Part shown: positions 42,638 to 53,526 of the stretch, piece by piece | How the letters are laid out: each line of letters starts with the position of its first letter | How positions within the stretch are numbered: position 1 is the first letter of the stretch | Program-made: the position numbers and the translations under genes | DNA from: Blasia pusilla | Lineage: Eukaryota; Marchantiophyta; Marchantiopsida; Blasiales | DNA length: 64,000 nucleotides | Assembly (NCBI GenBank): GCA_050084515.1 | Contig: CM114272.1 | Span: 25,668,001-25,732,000 of the forward strand | Reading direction: 5' to 3' | Notes under the pieces: model-generated | Told to the model about the DNA's origin: nothing | The model's input: only the letters and a program-made list of their open reading frames with translations | Databases searched by the model: none

Positions 42638-45600
42638 ATGGTTAAGAAAGACTCGACAGCAGATTGGTACATTGACTCTGGTGCATCAAATCGTATGACC
42701 TCACAAGCTAAATGGTTCAGTAGTTTGGAGCCGGTAAAAGATCATGCAATTGTGCTCACACGAGATGACACTCAACATCATATCACGCATACTGGTAAAG
42801 TTCCAATAGCATCAGATGGTCTTTCTGCTCTTGGAAATGTTCTCTATGTTCCTACCATGGCAAGAAACTTGATCTCTGTAGGACATATAGTAGAATAGGA
42901 TTATCAAGTGAAGTTTAACGCAGATGGTTGTTTCATTGAAACAATGGATGACCAAAATACGATAGCCAAATGAACTAGATCTGACAGAATGTTCAAATTA
43001 GATGTTTCTATGCTAGAGATTCAAACACCAATGTATGGTCAAACCGGCCAACAAGTCACAGATCTAAATCTGTGGCATAAAAGAATTGGACATATGAATC
43101 TTCAAAGATTACAAAGTTTTTCATCATCTAATATAGTAATAGGACTCCCTAAATTAGCGAGTCCTGCTACGTTAGAGGTATCTCCTGCTTGCCAATTTGG
43201 AAAACAAGTTAGATTTCCTTTTCCAAAGCAAGGTAGAAAAGCATCTAGGATATTGGAGTTGATCAACAGTGATGTGTGGACAACATCACAATATAGCCTT
43301 AGTAGTTGCCACTACTTTGTTTCATTTATTGATGACTTCTTTAGGTATATAATGGTATAATTTCTGAAAGCCAAGTTAGCGGTTTTCTCAGTGTTCCAAA
43401 CATTCAGAGTTCTAGTATAGGAGCAGATTGGAGAACACATTCTGAAATTGCATTTTGATGGAGGAGGAGAGTATCTTTCAACGGATTTTGATGACTATTT
43501 ATGTCCAAATGGCATCCAACGTCAAGCGACTTATCGTTACACTCCACAAAAAAATGGAGTGGTTGAGAGAAAGAATCGACATATTGCTGAAGCGGCATGA
43601 GCTATGCTGAATGAGAAGAACATGCCTAAGTGTATTGTGCAGAGGCTGTAGCATGTGCAGTCTTCTTAATCAACCAAACTCCAACAACAAAAGTTTATGA
43701 TAAAACTCCATTCGAAGTCTTCACACAAAGTAAACATGATTTTTCCTTCTTGAAAGTATTTGGTTGTATTTGTTATACTCATGTTCCTTCTGAGAGACGT
43801 CAAAAATTAGACCCCAAGTTTGAAAGATGTATCTTCATTGGCTATGCTGATGAAACTAAGGGGTATAAGTGCTATATTCCATCCTCTAGGCAGCTTATTA
43901 TTGGTCGGGATGTTGTCTTTGATGAGCTAAAGTCATGGTATGCTCCATCTGAGCCTATTCCACCTCTAAACTCGTCTGTTGAGGGGGAGAATATGACTGT
44001 AAATCAACAGACATTATCTTCAACTTCCCCAAGTACTAGTTCAAGATTAGGAGAGGTCCTAGATTCATCAGTTAAATTTTTGAGTCCATGGATGGGAAGA
44101 GTACGTATTTAGTCTATTGGCACTAGTCAGAGCTCGAGTCAGATGTGAGAGGCATCTACATCTGAACAAAAACTCGTAGCTCAAGTAGAGTTACACATCC
44201 TGTTCATAGATTCATAAATGAAGGTTTCATTGCGACACATCATGCATATATGATGACTACCCTTTAAGAACAGGAGCCGAGTTATTTTGAAGAAGCTGCA
44301 AGTAAAGTCGAATGGATTGAAGCTATGGAGGGAGAGCTTGTTACATTAAGACATCAACAAACATGGGAGAGTGTTGATATACCTTCCGGTAAAGAAGCTA
44401 TTGGTTGCAAATAGGTAGACAAAATCAAACGCAATCAAGATGGTATAATTAACAGATACAAAGTGAGATTGGTGCCTAAGGGCTATGCACAACAATATGG
44501 CATCGATTATGAGAAAATATTTAGCCTTGTTGCAAAGATGGCGACTACGAGAATAGTGGTTGTAGTTGTAGTAAGTAAGAAGTGGAGATTACATCACATG
44601 GACGTCAAGAATGCCTTCTTGAATGGAGATCTATACGAGGAGGTAGATATGACTCAACCACCTGGATACGTGCATCCCAAGTTTCCATTCCACGTATGCA
44701 GGTTGAAGAAAGCTCTATACGGGCTCAAACAAGCTCCAAGAGCTTGGTATGGCAAGATTATATACGTCCTACAAGAGTTAGATTTTAGGGTATGTGATTC
44801 TGACTCCTTGTTATATGTCTTGAGAGGACAAGATCATACGGTTCTCATTGTGTTGTATGTTGACGATTTCCTGATTATTGGGAGTACTGAAGAAATTGGT
44901 ACAACAAGTCAAGCTTAAGTTACAAACAGAATTCGATATGAAGGACTTGGGAGAACTCAAGTACTTTCTTGGTATTGAGTTTATCAAGGTTGGAGAGAGC
45001 ATGTGGTTACTACAACGATAATATACCCTTCATATGCTTTTAAAATATGATATGACGGCTTGTAAGCCAATCTCTACACCGTTGGACCAGAGTGTGAAGC
45101 TAGGAGTGGATGAAGGAGAGTTGCTTGCATATTCTAATATGTACATGCGCATGGTTGGAAGTTTGATCTATCTAACTATAACCAGACCAGATTTGAGTTA
45201 TGGTGTTGGCCCTAGTGAGTCAGTTTATGCAAGCATATCGAAAACCTCACCTTGATGCTATGAGGAGGATTATACGGTATGTAAAATTCTCTATTCAATT
45301 CGGGCTTCAATTTGAACCTTCTCCGAGTTTTCAATTACAGGGATTCACAAATGCTGATTGGGCCGGAAGCGTGTCTAATCAACACTCCACATCTGGTTAT
45401 TCATTTACTTTGGGAAGCGCAGCTATAAGTTGGGCTTCAAAGAAGCAACCTACAGTTTCTTATCTCCAACAGAGGTTGAGTATAGAGGAGCAACCAATGC
45501 AGCATGTGAGGCGGTGTGGCTTCATCGATTACTTGTTGAGATTGGTATTAGTAACTTAGGACCTAGTGTAATATATGTAGACAACATTAGTAGCATCAAG

Positions 45601-45831
45601 ATTGCTAATAACCCTGTGTTTCATGCTCATACAAAGCATATTGAGGTGCACTATCATTTTATCAGAGAGAAAGTGCTTGCAGGGGAAATTGATCTTGTGT
45701 ATATAGGTACAGATCAGCAATTTGCTCACATCTTTACAAAGGCATTGTCGAGAGATAAGTTTGAGTTGTTTAGAAATGATTTAGGCATTAGAGATATCGA
45801 TATGAGCTTGAGGGGGAGTATTGAAGATTGA
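42638..45831 (+). pseudogene. Copia element 2 pol (protease, integrase, RT, RNase H)
   Basis: Protease: DWYIDSGASNRMT (42,656 onward). Integrase: zinc-finger region LWHKRIGHMNLQRL...C near 43,068, catalytic core from about 43,240, and a late part with VFLINQTPTTKVYDKTPFE (43,655) and FIGYADETKGYKCY (43,833). RT: MDVKNAFLNGDLYEEVDM, LKKALYGLKQAPRAW and the active-site LYVDDFLII (44,463-44,918). RNase H: FTNADWAGSVSNQHS, SWASKKQPTVS and FTKALSRDKFELFRND, ending at 45,831 beside the polypurine tract. Several in-frame stops and a few frameshifts are spread along it. It is an old, inactive copy. Confidence 0.9.
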
Positions 45832-46124
45832 GTTACAATCAAGCTCATGAGATACATGAACTGCTACATTTGGTACTCACACTAAGTAGGGAAGCTTAAT
45901 CTTGGTTAGTCAATTAAGCGCAATTATATTAACTAAGGTTAGTTAGTCACACTTAGTCTAACTCGAGACTAAGGTTAGGGTTAGGGTTGCTTGTACATAC
46001 CCTATATAATTTAGAAGGGGACCATCCTCCACTCATTCTCTCATTGCAAATTTCGTTCTCCATGATGGTGTGTGTGTGTGGGAGCCGTTTTCCACCAGTT
46101 ATGCTTGTTTAGCATTTTTCCACA
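45819..46124 (+). repeat. Copia element 2, 3' LTR
   Basis: Begins TATTGAAGATTGAGTTAC right after GAGGGGGAG and ends ATTTTTCCACA, followed by the target duplication TTGAT. The end of the RNase H frame overlaps its first bases. Confidence 0.9.
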
Positions 46125-46129
46125 TTGAT

Positions 46130-46486
46130 GAGACCCCTCCACTCACTCCTTCCTTCCTCACATACCTAAACGCGGGAAGAGCGATGGAGGTGGTGGAGCT
46201 GCAGCGGCAATGTGAGAGACATGAAGGGAGGAGGAAGCCATAGAGGGAGGAAGTAGGGAGATGGGCCGTGTCATATATCAAAACGGAGATCTCGATCCCC
46301 TCTACGTTTTGATCTGAAACATCAATCTTATAGTGAAGCATTTTTTTAATTCTATTTTTTAGATTCCTGATCTAATTAGGGTTTCTCAAGTAGGTATTAT
46401 GGTCTCTTTTGTTGTCATGCCTCATTGTCATGTGATGAATGTTTCCGAGGTAATTTATTTTATTCATCCACACCACCCCTTTTTCT
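46130..46486. other. Unassigned stretch between copia element 2 and gypsy
   Basis: This should contain the gypsy 3' LTR or the rest of copia element 1, but I recognise neither. It shows no similarity by eye to the LTR at 56,435-56,937. It may be a remnant of another insertion or a deletion junction. Confidence 0.4.
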
Positions 46487-47860
46487 CTACGTCCTTCTTC
46501 TTTTGCCATGCATACTTCTTGCTTGTGTATGACCCATATTTTCCTCCGTTACTCCATCCTTAGGCAGACTTCTATTCCCATCCATTTTTCTCCAGGATGG
46601 GAATACCTCCATACTACCTCTAGTTTGGAAAATTTTTAATACCTCCATACTACCTCTAATTTTTAATACCTCCATACTACCTCTAGTTTTTTTGGGAGGG
46701 GGTTGGGCCATAATTCCTAGGTGAGGAAGGCAACCTCCGTCCTTCCATACCATACCATCGCGTCCCTCCTCCAAGAGAACACCGGATGGCAAAACGTCAC
46801 GCACTCTCAAGATAGTGCGCCCTGCAGTCACATCCAACGTCGTCGGTGCCGTCTGCTGCAAGTAGACATAATCTCCGTGATGAAACCTCCGGATAGTTGG
46901 TCGATAACCACCACCCCGAATAGTCGCATACCTCAACGTATTCCGATGTTGCACAATCGCCAAGTTCTCAAACGCCATGGGCATCACTCTATGAAATAAC
47001 TCAGCCCTCTGAGAACATGCTCGCACCCATACATCTGGGTCATCAAGGTCCAAAGACTCACCAAGATCTCGACGAATGGGTCGAGATAAATCTGGCTCTC
47101 GGCCATAAAGTAGCAAGTACGGTGAAAAAGACGCTAAGGATACATGCTTGCTGAATCTGTATCCCATCGCCAACCATGGCAACTGGAGGTCCCAATCTCC
47201 TAGGTGACCTCTCTGCAAGCCATACTTGCGTAAACCCCTCTTCACCATCTGCACAACTCTCTCCGCTAATCCATCCACCTCGGGATGATCTCGCGAAGTC
47301 GTGCGGTGGTCGATCAGCGCTTGATCACACAAGGCTTGGAACTCACCCTGAAACTCGGTACCCTGGTCTGTCAACACCTCAGCCGGTGCGCCATAATGAC
47401 TCAACACTTTGTCAAGGAAGGCATAAGCTACTTCCTCACTCGCTTTGTCAGGAAATACAACCAACTCGATCCACTTCGAGAAGTGCTCGACCATCACCAA
47501 CACATAACGACTGTGATGCTCTGTCAAAGGCAAAGGTTTTGCAAAATCCAAACTCCATCTATACCCTAGGCCCATGATTGGTAATGGATGCAACTGTGGA
47601 GTCGGAGCATTGAATGATGCTCGAACCCGATCACACACCATGCACCCGACAACAAACTACTGAACGTCAGTCTGCATGCCTCGCCACCAATACTGAATCT
47701 GGAGCAAGATGTACGTCCACTTCACCCCAAAGTGACCCAACTCCTCGTGGGCATGCTGCACTAGTCGTGCTCTCTACAAAGGATGCGGCACTACGCGTAC
47801 TCTGTCATCCTCCCAAACCCTCAAAACATGTGTCCCCTCCCAACGGAACCGTGTGGCCCG
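46487..47860 (-). pseudogene. Gypsy integrase
   Basis: Inserts the cDNA into host chromatin. An HHCC zinc finger is visible upstream of 47,641 (HAHEELGHFG...CMVCDRV), with stops in it at about 47,774 and 47,660. The catalytic core shows YRWSLDFAKPL (first Asp), EVLTDQGTEFQGEF (second Asp) and EVDGLAERVVQMVKRGL (Glu), a complete DDE triad. A tail of about 190 residues follows with FHHGDYVYLQQ and LRVRDVLPSGVLLEEGRDG, a chromodomain-like or GPY/F-like position. Near its end TRGSMEVLKI is repeated three times in frame. The core from 47,641 down has no stop. Confidence 0.88.
46596..46690 (-). repeat. In-frame triplication in integrase tail
   Basis: The unit AGAGGTAGTATGGAGGTATT recurs three times with AAAAATT spacers, giving RGSMEVLKI, RGSMEVLKI and RGSMEVFPSW in the protein. 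The reading frame is kept across copies. The purine-rich repeats resemble polypurine tracts and might have arisen by slippage during reverse transcription. Confidence 0.8.
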
Positions 47861-48007
47861 TTGTAGGATCCGATCTCACTCTCTAGCACCTACACTGCTC
47901 GCAACGCTGCCAGTACGAAGGTACTCCAAGACTACTCCATCATCATCAATATCTCGGCCACCTGTCGTCTCTTCACTGGCCTCGGGATCCAAGGACTCTC
48001 CATTAGA

Positions 48008-48505
48008 CTACGCCATCGAAGTCTCCACACTCTGGCTCTCCATAGCCAACATGCCTAAATAGGCTGACGCGTGCCATCCTGGCACCAAATCCTCATCACT
48101 CTCTCCATGCCATCGAGCTCCAGTCGCATCTCGCTGACTCGGGCATGGGTTACGACTCAACCCATCTCCATCTTGGTTGAGCGTCCCAGGTCTATTTACC
48201 ACCTGAAAATCATACTCCTGCAACAACAGAGCCCATCTTGCAAGCTTCCCTGTAAGCTTGTTGGACTCCATGAGCCACTTCAGTGGTTGATGATCAGTGA
48301 TGATGGTAAAGGGGTTGCCGAATAAGTAACACCTGAAATGCGCGACAGCCCACACCGCAGCCAAGCACTCACCCTCATACGAGCTGTACATCGCCTCTGC
48401 AGCGTTGTTCGAGCGGCTAGCGTAAGACACCATGAACTCTCTACCCTTATCATCATGTTGGGTGAGCACCGCTCCAAGCCCCAACATGCTCCAATTTGTG
48501 TGCAA
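48008..48505 (-). pseudogene. Gypsy RNase H
   Basis: Degrades the RNA strand during reverse transcription. It shows GLGAVLTQHDDKGREFMV, SYASRSNNAAEAMYSSYEGE, FTIITDHQPLKWLME and VVNRPGTLNQDGDGLSRNP, the usual Ty3 RNase H blocks with the catalytic Glu and Asp present. It is in the same frame as the RT upstream but separated from it by TAG codons at about 48,508 and 48,570. Both stops lie where the family normally has glutamine, judged from memory. Confidence 0.87.
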
Positions 48506-48571
48506 CTAGAAAGGACGCCCCCGGTTCGGTCTCCTCAAGATGGGCGCAGACGTCAATCTGTCCTTGAGAAA

Positions 48572-49585
48572 CTAAAATGCTCGATCTTGGTCATCCCTCC
48601 AGTGCCACTCATGATCCACCTTTGTCAACAAGGTCAGGGGCTTCGCAATCAAATTGAATCCCTTGACGTACCGCTGATAGAAGTTTGCCAATCCCATGAA
48701 TGCGCGAACACGACTCACATCTGTAGGGTGTGGAATGCGTGAGATAGCCTCTACCTTTGTATGCTGAACACCAAGGCCCCCAGGGTATATCGTATGATCC
48801 AAGTACTCAATCTGGTCATAGAAGAACTTGCACTTGCTTGGATGTAGCTTCAGCCCATGTAATTGCAATCGTCGAAACACCTCCTCAAGCTGTCGCTCAT
48901 GCTCCTCAACCATGGCGCTAAAGACTATGATGTCATCAATATAACACCTAGCAAAATCCAGACCAGCCAAGATCCTATCCATGACCCTTTGAAACTCAGC
49001 CGGGGTGTTCTTTAACCCAAATGGTAAGAATCGCCACTAGTACAAACAATCCTTCCCGTGAAGATCGATGCCCCAAAATGCCGTCTTCTGCCTGTCCTCC
49101 AATCTGATAGGCACTTGATGGTATCCGGCTCGCAAATCCAATGAACTGAAGATCTTTGCGTGACCAATCGCATCAAAGATCTCCTCAGGGGTGGGCATGG
49201 CATACCTATCCGACCTCATATGTCGATTGATAGGTCGATAATCCCCACACATCCGCCTATCCGTCCAGTTGCCATGCACATCCTTCTTGGCAGGCATGAC
49301 TGTGGCAGATGCATACTCCCCATGGGACATCTCCACTAGTCCTGCTCTAACCAAGTCCTGGCTCCTACTTTGAATCATACCCCTCTCAATATCATTGTAA
49401 CTGTAGGGTCGTCGAAAGATCGGCGTATCACTTGACAACTCAATGCGGATCCCCGGTCCCTTCAGCGTACCCAAATCCTCCATGCTAAATGCAAAGCAGC
49501 TCCTATAACTCTTGAGGAACTGATATATCCGGCGCCGCTCTCCTCCTTTCAACTTAGGGCCCATATCTGGCTCCCAAGTCTCCAT
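48572..49585 (-). pseudogene. Gypsy reverse transcriptase
   Basis: Ty3-type RT. Visible blocks: VMPAKKDVHGNWTDRRMCGD, DYRPINRHMRSDRYAMPTPE, FSSLDLRAGYHQVPIR, FLPFGLKNTPAEFQRVMD and the catalytic ARCYIDDIIVFS, then LHPSKCKFF and FMGLANFYQRYVKGF. Only one in-frame stop (TAG at 49,037) breaks it, between KDCLY and WRFLPFGL. All catalytic aspartates are present. The linker to the methyltransferase (49,924-49,586) is Arg/Glu/Val-rich with no known motif. Confidence 0.9.
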
Positions 49586-49902
49586 CGTGACTACGGTAGG
49601 ACTCTCTGGCGCACGTATCGGTGGTTGCTATGGTGCAACCCCGTCTCGAACAACAACGCTCGGATGCTCTTCTGCAGCCAACTGCAGACTCTGATCTCCT
49701 CCACATGCAGTGCCCAAAACCACGCTCGATGTTGTGGCTATCATCTCCTCGAGTACCTGCAAAACATCCCAAGAAGTCCAAGGGTGTCTCTCCCGATCTC
49801 CCCTGGTGCGTAGATCTCCTCGGGTCTCGCCCCCAGCCACTTCCTCCACCGTCTTGGTAGGCATGGGGCTCACCAACACAACCGTTGTGATCTGTCGCGA
49901 TC

Positions 49903-51171
49903 TCATACGAGGTTGAGGATCCATGTCAAGCAGTTCAGGTCCATCGCCTGACCCAAGACATGGCGTCGTGATGCCTCTGACACTAACGGTACTGTCGTCA
50001 CTCCTTTGGGAAATCCCATCGCTCGCTCTCTCTCTCTCATCTGGTCATCCCAAACCAAGCAAGGGGCCTCCTTGTATGCATAGGAAGCGGAAAAATCACA
50101 ACGCAAGCAACGCCGCTGCTCGCCTACCCTGTTGACCACAGTCAAACCTGGTCGATCATCGTGCCTCACTGCGTGTGATCGATGACCTGGATCTAGAATG
50201 GAATCCACAAACAAATGGGAGGGGCCTCCACTCTCGCATACGCCCTCCGTAACACCACATGGGGCACCAAGTTGGTCCACCACAGACGCGGGCGATGGGC
50301 TCTAGAACCTACACTCGCCGCATCCAAGAACACTGCTGGGCTGATCCAGGCACGTACCTGATGAGCACTCGTCACCACCCGTGACCTGGAGTCTCCTAAG
50401 ATCGGCACATTCTCCAGAATGTAGGCTGGAGAACGGGACTCGTGCTCCTGCAATTGCCGTAAGACCCTCAACATCTCCCAAAACAATCTGGACCGAGTGT
50501 CAGCCAACCTGCTGCCTCGTCTAGCACTCGATTGGCCCTGACATGGCCAACCGGAAATGACCAAATCAATGGTCCCTACCCGCTCTAAGTCCTGCGCCTC
50601 CAACAACGAAATATCCCTCAGTAGAGAACTCTGGTACCCATGTATCATGGACGCATAATAAGTCGGGAAAACGAGGCGTAATTCACGCCACATGTCGTAG
50701 TGAGACGCGCCTTGCAACATCATCACTCTCCACATACATGTATTGTTGTACTCGCACTCCTGCCTGCAAAACAACAGCTAACCCGGTGCTAATCCCTCCA
50801 AAGAGATCTAACACTTGAATATCCTCCTCCGGGGTACACCATACAATGGGTGTGGTATCCAAGGGTGTCATCATAGCACTCCCTGCTACCTCGGGTTCCT
50901 CAGACCCGTCATGCTCCGGTGCAAACGCCGCGCTCCTCCGCGGCCCAGTGACGTGCTCATCTGCCAATCGTCGAAGCTCCTCATTTGAGCCCCACATCGG
51001 CACCTCTCCTCCACGGAATGATGCACCTACCATAACACTCCTCTCCATAGAAATGTCAGGAACGGGAGTATCCTCTGCATGGACATGTCCCTCAATCAAA
51101 TCACTAGGCCAAGTGATGGCACTGCTAAATGCTGCTAAGGTCGCCATCTCTCCTGGACGTTGCTCGATCAC
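49903..51171 (-). pseudogene. Retrotransposon-borne cytosine-5 DNA methyltransferase (frameshifted)
   Basis: Would transfer methyl groups from S-adenosylmethionine to C5 of cytosine in DNA. Motif I is VLDLFGGISTGL (50,817-50,782). The ribose-binding acidic block is YMYVESDD. Motif IV, with the catalytic Cys, is LVISGWPCQGQS (about 50,546). Motif VI is AYILENV (about 50,410). Motif VIII is RAHRPRLWW (about 50,290). Motif IX is RERERAMGFP (about 50,020). Motif X is RRHVLGQAMDLN (about 49,950). The order is canonical, not permuted as in DRM. F-x-GI-x-TGL and SRLFWEMLRVL resemble DNMT3-type enzymes, but PCQ replaces the DNMT3 PCN. About 115 residues between protease and motif I have no PWWP, ADD, BAH or chromodomain I can see. 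One extra base near 50,690 and one missing base near 50,215 split it into three frames. It shares a frame with the protease, across a TGA. Confidence 0.88.
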
Positions 51172-51192
51172 TACACCTGTGAATCGAACGGG

Positions 51193-52302
51193 TCATGAGC
51201 TAAGGCGCCCATCACCTGATTTCCATGCTGGTCTGTAGGACGCTGACTCCTCCCAGTAATCCAAGGAAAACCCCATCGGGTATAACACTGCTCCACCAAC
51301 CAAGACGTCGTAGGACTCTACATCAGTCACTATCGCCTTGGCACGCACCACAGACTCATCAATAGGATGTCCCGAGCAAATTCTCACCACGACCTCCTGT
51401 CGCGTGATATAATGTGTGGTACTCGCTCCACCCAAGGAAGTCTGTATCCGGAATGGACAACGCTCCACATCGGCTCTCGTCAAGCCCAATCCTCTGAATG
51501 ACGCTTTTCCCAACATCAGGGGTTGCGCTCCTGAATCCAACAAGACGCAGTGCGGACTAAAAGCTCTACCTCCAAGACTCATCAACTGGAAGACCTCTCC
51601 TCGATTATCCAGCAACACAACACCAGGAGAAGCCATGGCACGCTCTATCGTGGGTCTAGCGGGCATCTCCGCCATTCTAGCAGCCGCAGCCTGCCATGAA
51701 TCTGACGTGGACGGTCCAAGCATCCGCTCCAAGGGCAGGTCCATCACCTCCTCTGCAATCACCTCTGAACATGATGCAGGAACTCCAACTCCGCGCTCAC
51801 ATAGCAACGCGGCCAGCCAAAAAGCCTCGGCGGGCGTACCCCCCAACGTCATAACATCGGAAGCAGAAAATAAAGGAGTGCGGTACACAACGGTGGCCGT
51901 CCCCAAAAATGTGCTTGACATATGCCCCTCCTTAGAATCAACAATAGGAATCGTCGCAGTCACTTCTCCCATCGCCCTCCGTGCCTGCACACCAACAACA
52001 TCACCAACTCTCAAGGAACTTTGATGAGGACCCATCGATGGGGTCCTCATCGCTTCGGACAACCTAAAAGACTGAGGAAGCCTAGTTTGTTTTATGGCTT
52101 CCCCTCGTTGTCGATCCAACTCTACGGCTGCTCCACGCGTCACAACTACGGCGGCCGCCATTTGGGCAATCTCGCACATCCAACCAGGATCCTCCAGATC
52201 TCTAGCTGCTCCATATGATGTCGATGCCACGGATCTGGCATCGGGTAACCTCAATGCCATAGCGGCAATTTGCACCTGTAGGTGCTGTATCTGAGCAGCC
52301 AT
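51193..52302 (-). pseudogene. Gypsy aspartic protease region
   Basis: Cuts the polyprotein. The active site is HCVLLDSGAQPLMLGK (about 51,557-51,510), followed by VDVESYDVLVGGAVLYP-like text (TDVESYDVLVGG near 51,320) that matches the second conserved block of retroviral-type proteases. The first 250 residues are an Ala/Arg-rich linker with a predicted helical start (AAQIQHLQVQIAAMALRL). Upstream in the same frame is a Gly/Arg-rich stretch. The frame ends in a TGA at 51,193 and continues in the same frame into the methyltransferase. No internal stop is present. Confidence 0.85.
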
Positions 52303-52454
52303 CCCAGCCTCACATCCGGCGTCTCCCTCGGCGCGTCTAGGTGGTGGTACTCTACCTCCTCCACGGGCAGCTCCACCACCCTGTCGTGCAATTCCAGCTC
52401 CTCGTCCCCCAACGGGACCACCTGGTGCACGATCTCTAGGCCCACTCGGACCGG

Positions 52455-53526
52455 CTACTCGCTATGGTGCCCTCTCTGGCCCTCAGTCCGAACATAACTC
52501 AGGATGTAAACTGAAACACCTGGCGAGTGTATGACCATACCTCTGAAAATAGTCACACCGAAACCTCCTGCTGCAGCACCATCTCCTCCTCCATGCTGAG
52601 GCATACGTCCATGACCCTGACGAGTGCAATGGTGCTGATGATGGGCTCCATCACATGACCAACAAGTAATAGTAGGCAGCTGCTGTTGAGCCGCATATGA
52701 AGGCGTAGGTCTCTGTGCCACGGGCTCTCGGTATTCTCCCTGAGCTCGTGGTGCCACAGTTGACCTATCTCGAAGTCCACATTGCTGCACAGGTGGTGCA
52801 GCCAATCGCGATTGCTCTCGCCCAGAACCCATCGTGGCTACGCTCTCCTCCGCCATGTTGCGCTCAATGTTCTCGGCGGTCCTAAAAACATCTCTTAATG
52901 TAGGGGAGGTGTTCATAAGAAGCACCCCCTCCCGCACCCGTGGCCGTAGGGTCTGGTCCAGCATCGCGTACCATGACTGGATAGACTGAGCCTCTGTCAA
53001 CCCCTGAGTGACGTTGATCAACCGGCGCAAGCGTGTGTAAGCCTCACTTAAACTCTCACCCGGCCGCCTCTGGAAGTTGTGGATGCTCCGCAACTTTTCC
53101 GTCCGTACCCCCTGGTAGCTCACCCTCAACTCAGCAAAGAACTCAACCACAGGTTTGAACCTGGGACAAACCCGACTAGACGGTGCAACTGCTCCAGTGC
53201 GAGTGACCCCTCCTAAAACATCACTAGTGGAAGAGGAAGTAGCCTCTCCTGAATCCTCCTCCTCATCTGGGAACGGCTCCGTCCATGACACATAGTGGGG
53301 GTCGTAGTAGAGTCGCCATGCCTCAATCTCTCAATCATATCTGTGGGAGAACTCATGGTAATCGTCCATGGGTGCTCCCTCTAAATGCTGGAACATACCG
53401 TTCCATGCTGTAAACGGGTTAAACTCTCTAGAGTTCCTGGCCCGTTGGGAGTCGCACCAACTCCTAAACTATGCTATGAAATCGTGCAACTCAATCGTAC
53501 CTACTGCACCTGAAAACCTACGCAGT
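52455..53526 (-). pseudogene. Gypsy gag, main part
   Basis: Encodes the capsid/nucleocapsid. The retrotransposon-gag blocks are FKPVVEFFAELRVSYQGVR, FQRRPGESLSEAYTRLRRLI and QSWYAMLDQTLRPRVREGVL. A zinc knuckle with CX2CX3HX4C spacing, CWSCDGAHHQHHC, follows near 52,655. Upstream of the first methionine (53,291) the same frame continues to the solo LTR at 53,526, with two stops (about 53,335 and 53,475) at positions next to Trp-rich text. The very N-terminus lies beyond the solo LTR at 54,530-54,692. A frameshift separates gag from protease. Confidence 0.85.

Larger units (their letters stand above)
40659..46124 (+). mobile_element. Copia element 2 (plus strand), structurally complete, decayed
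   Basis: Full-length 5,466-bp element. Two 306-bp LTRs (40,659-40,964 and 45,819-46,124), a perfect target duplication TTGAT (40,654-40,658 and 46,125-46,129), a primer site TGGTATTAGAGC directly after the 5' LTR and GAGGGGGAG before the 3' LTR. Coding order is gag, protease, integrase, RT, RNase H, as in Ty1/copia. I count about 21 differences between the LTRs (roughly 93% identity), so it is not recent. Many in-frame stops make it non-autonomous. Confidence 0.92.

Noticed and set aside
49903-51171. Methyltransferase as an independent host gene
   Set aside because: It is intronless, on the same strand, in frame with the upstream protease region, and lies between protease and RT of one element.
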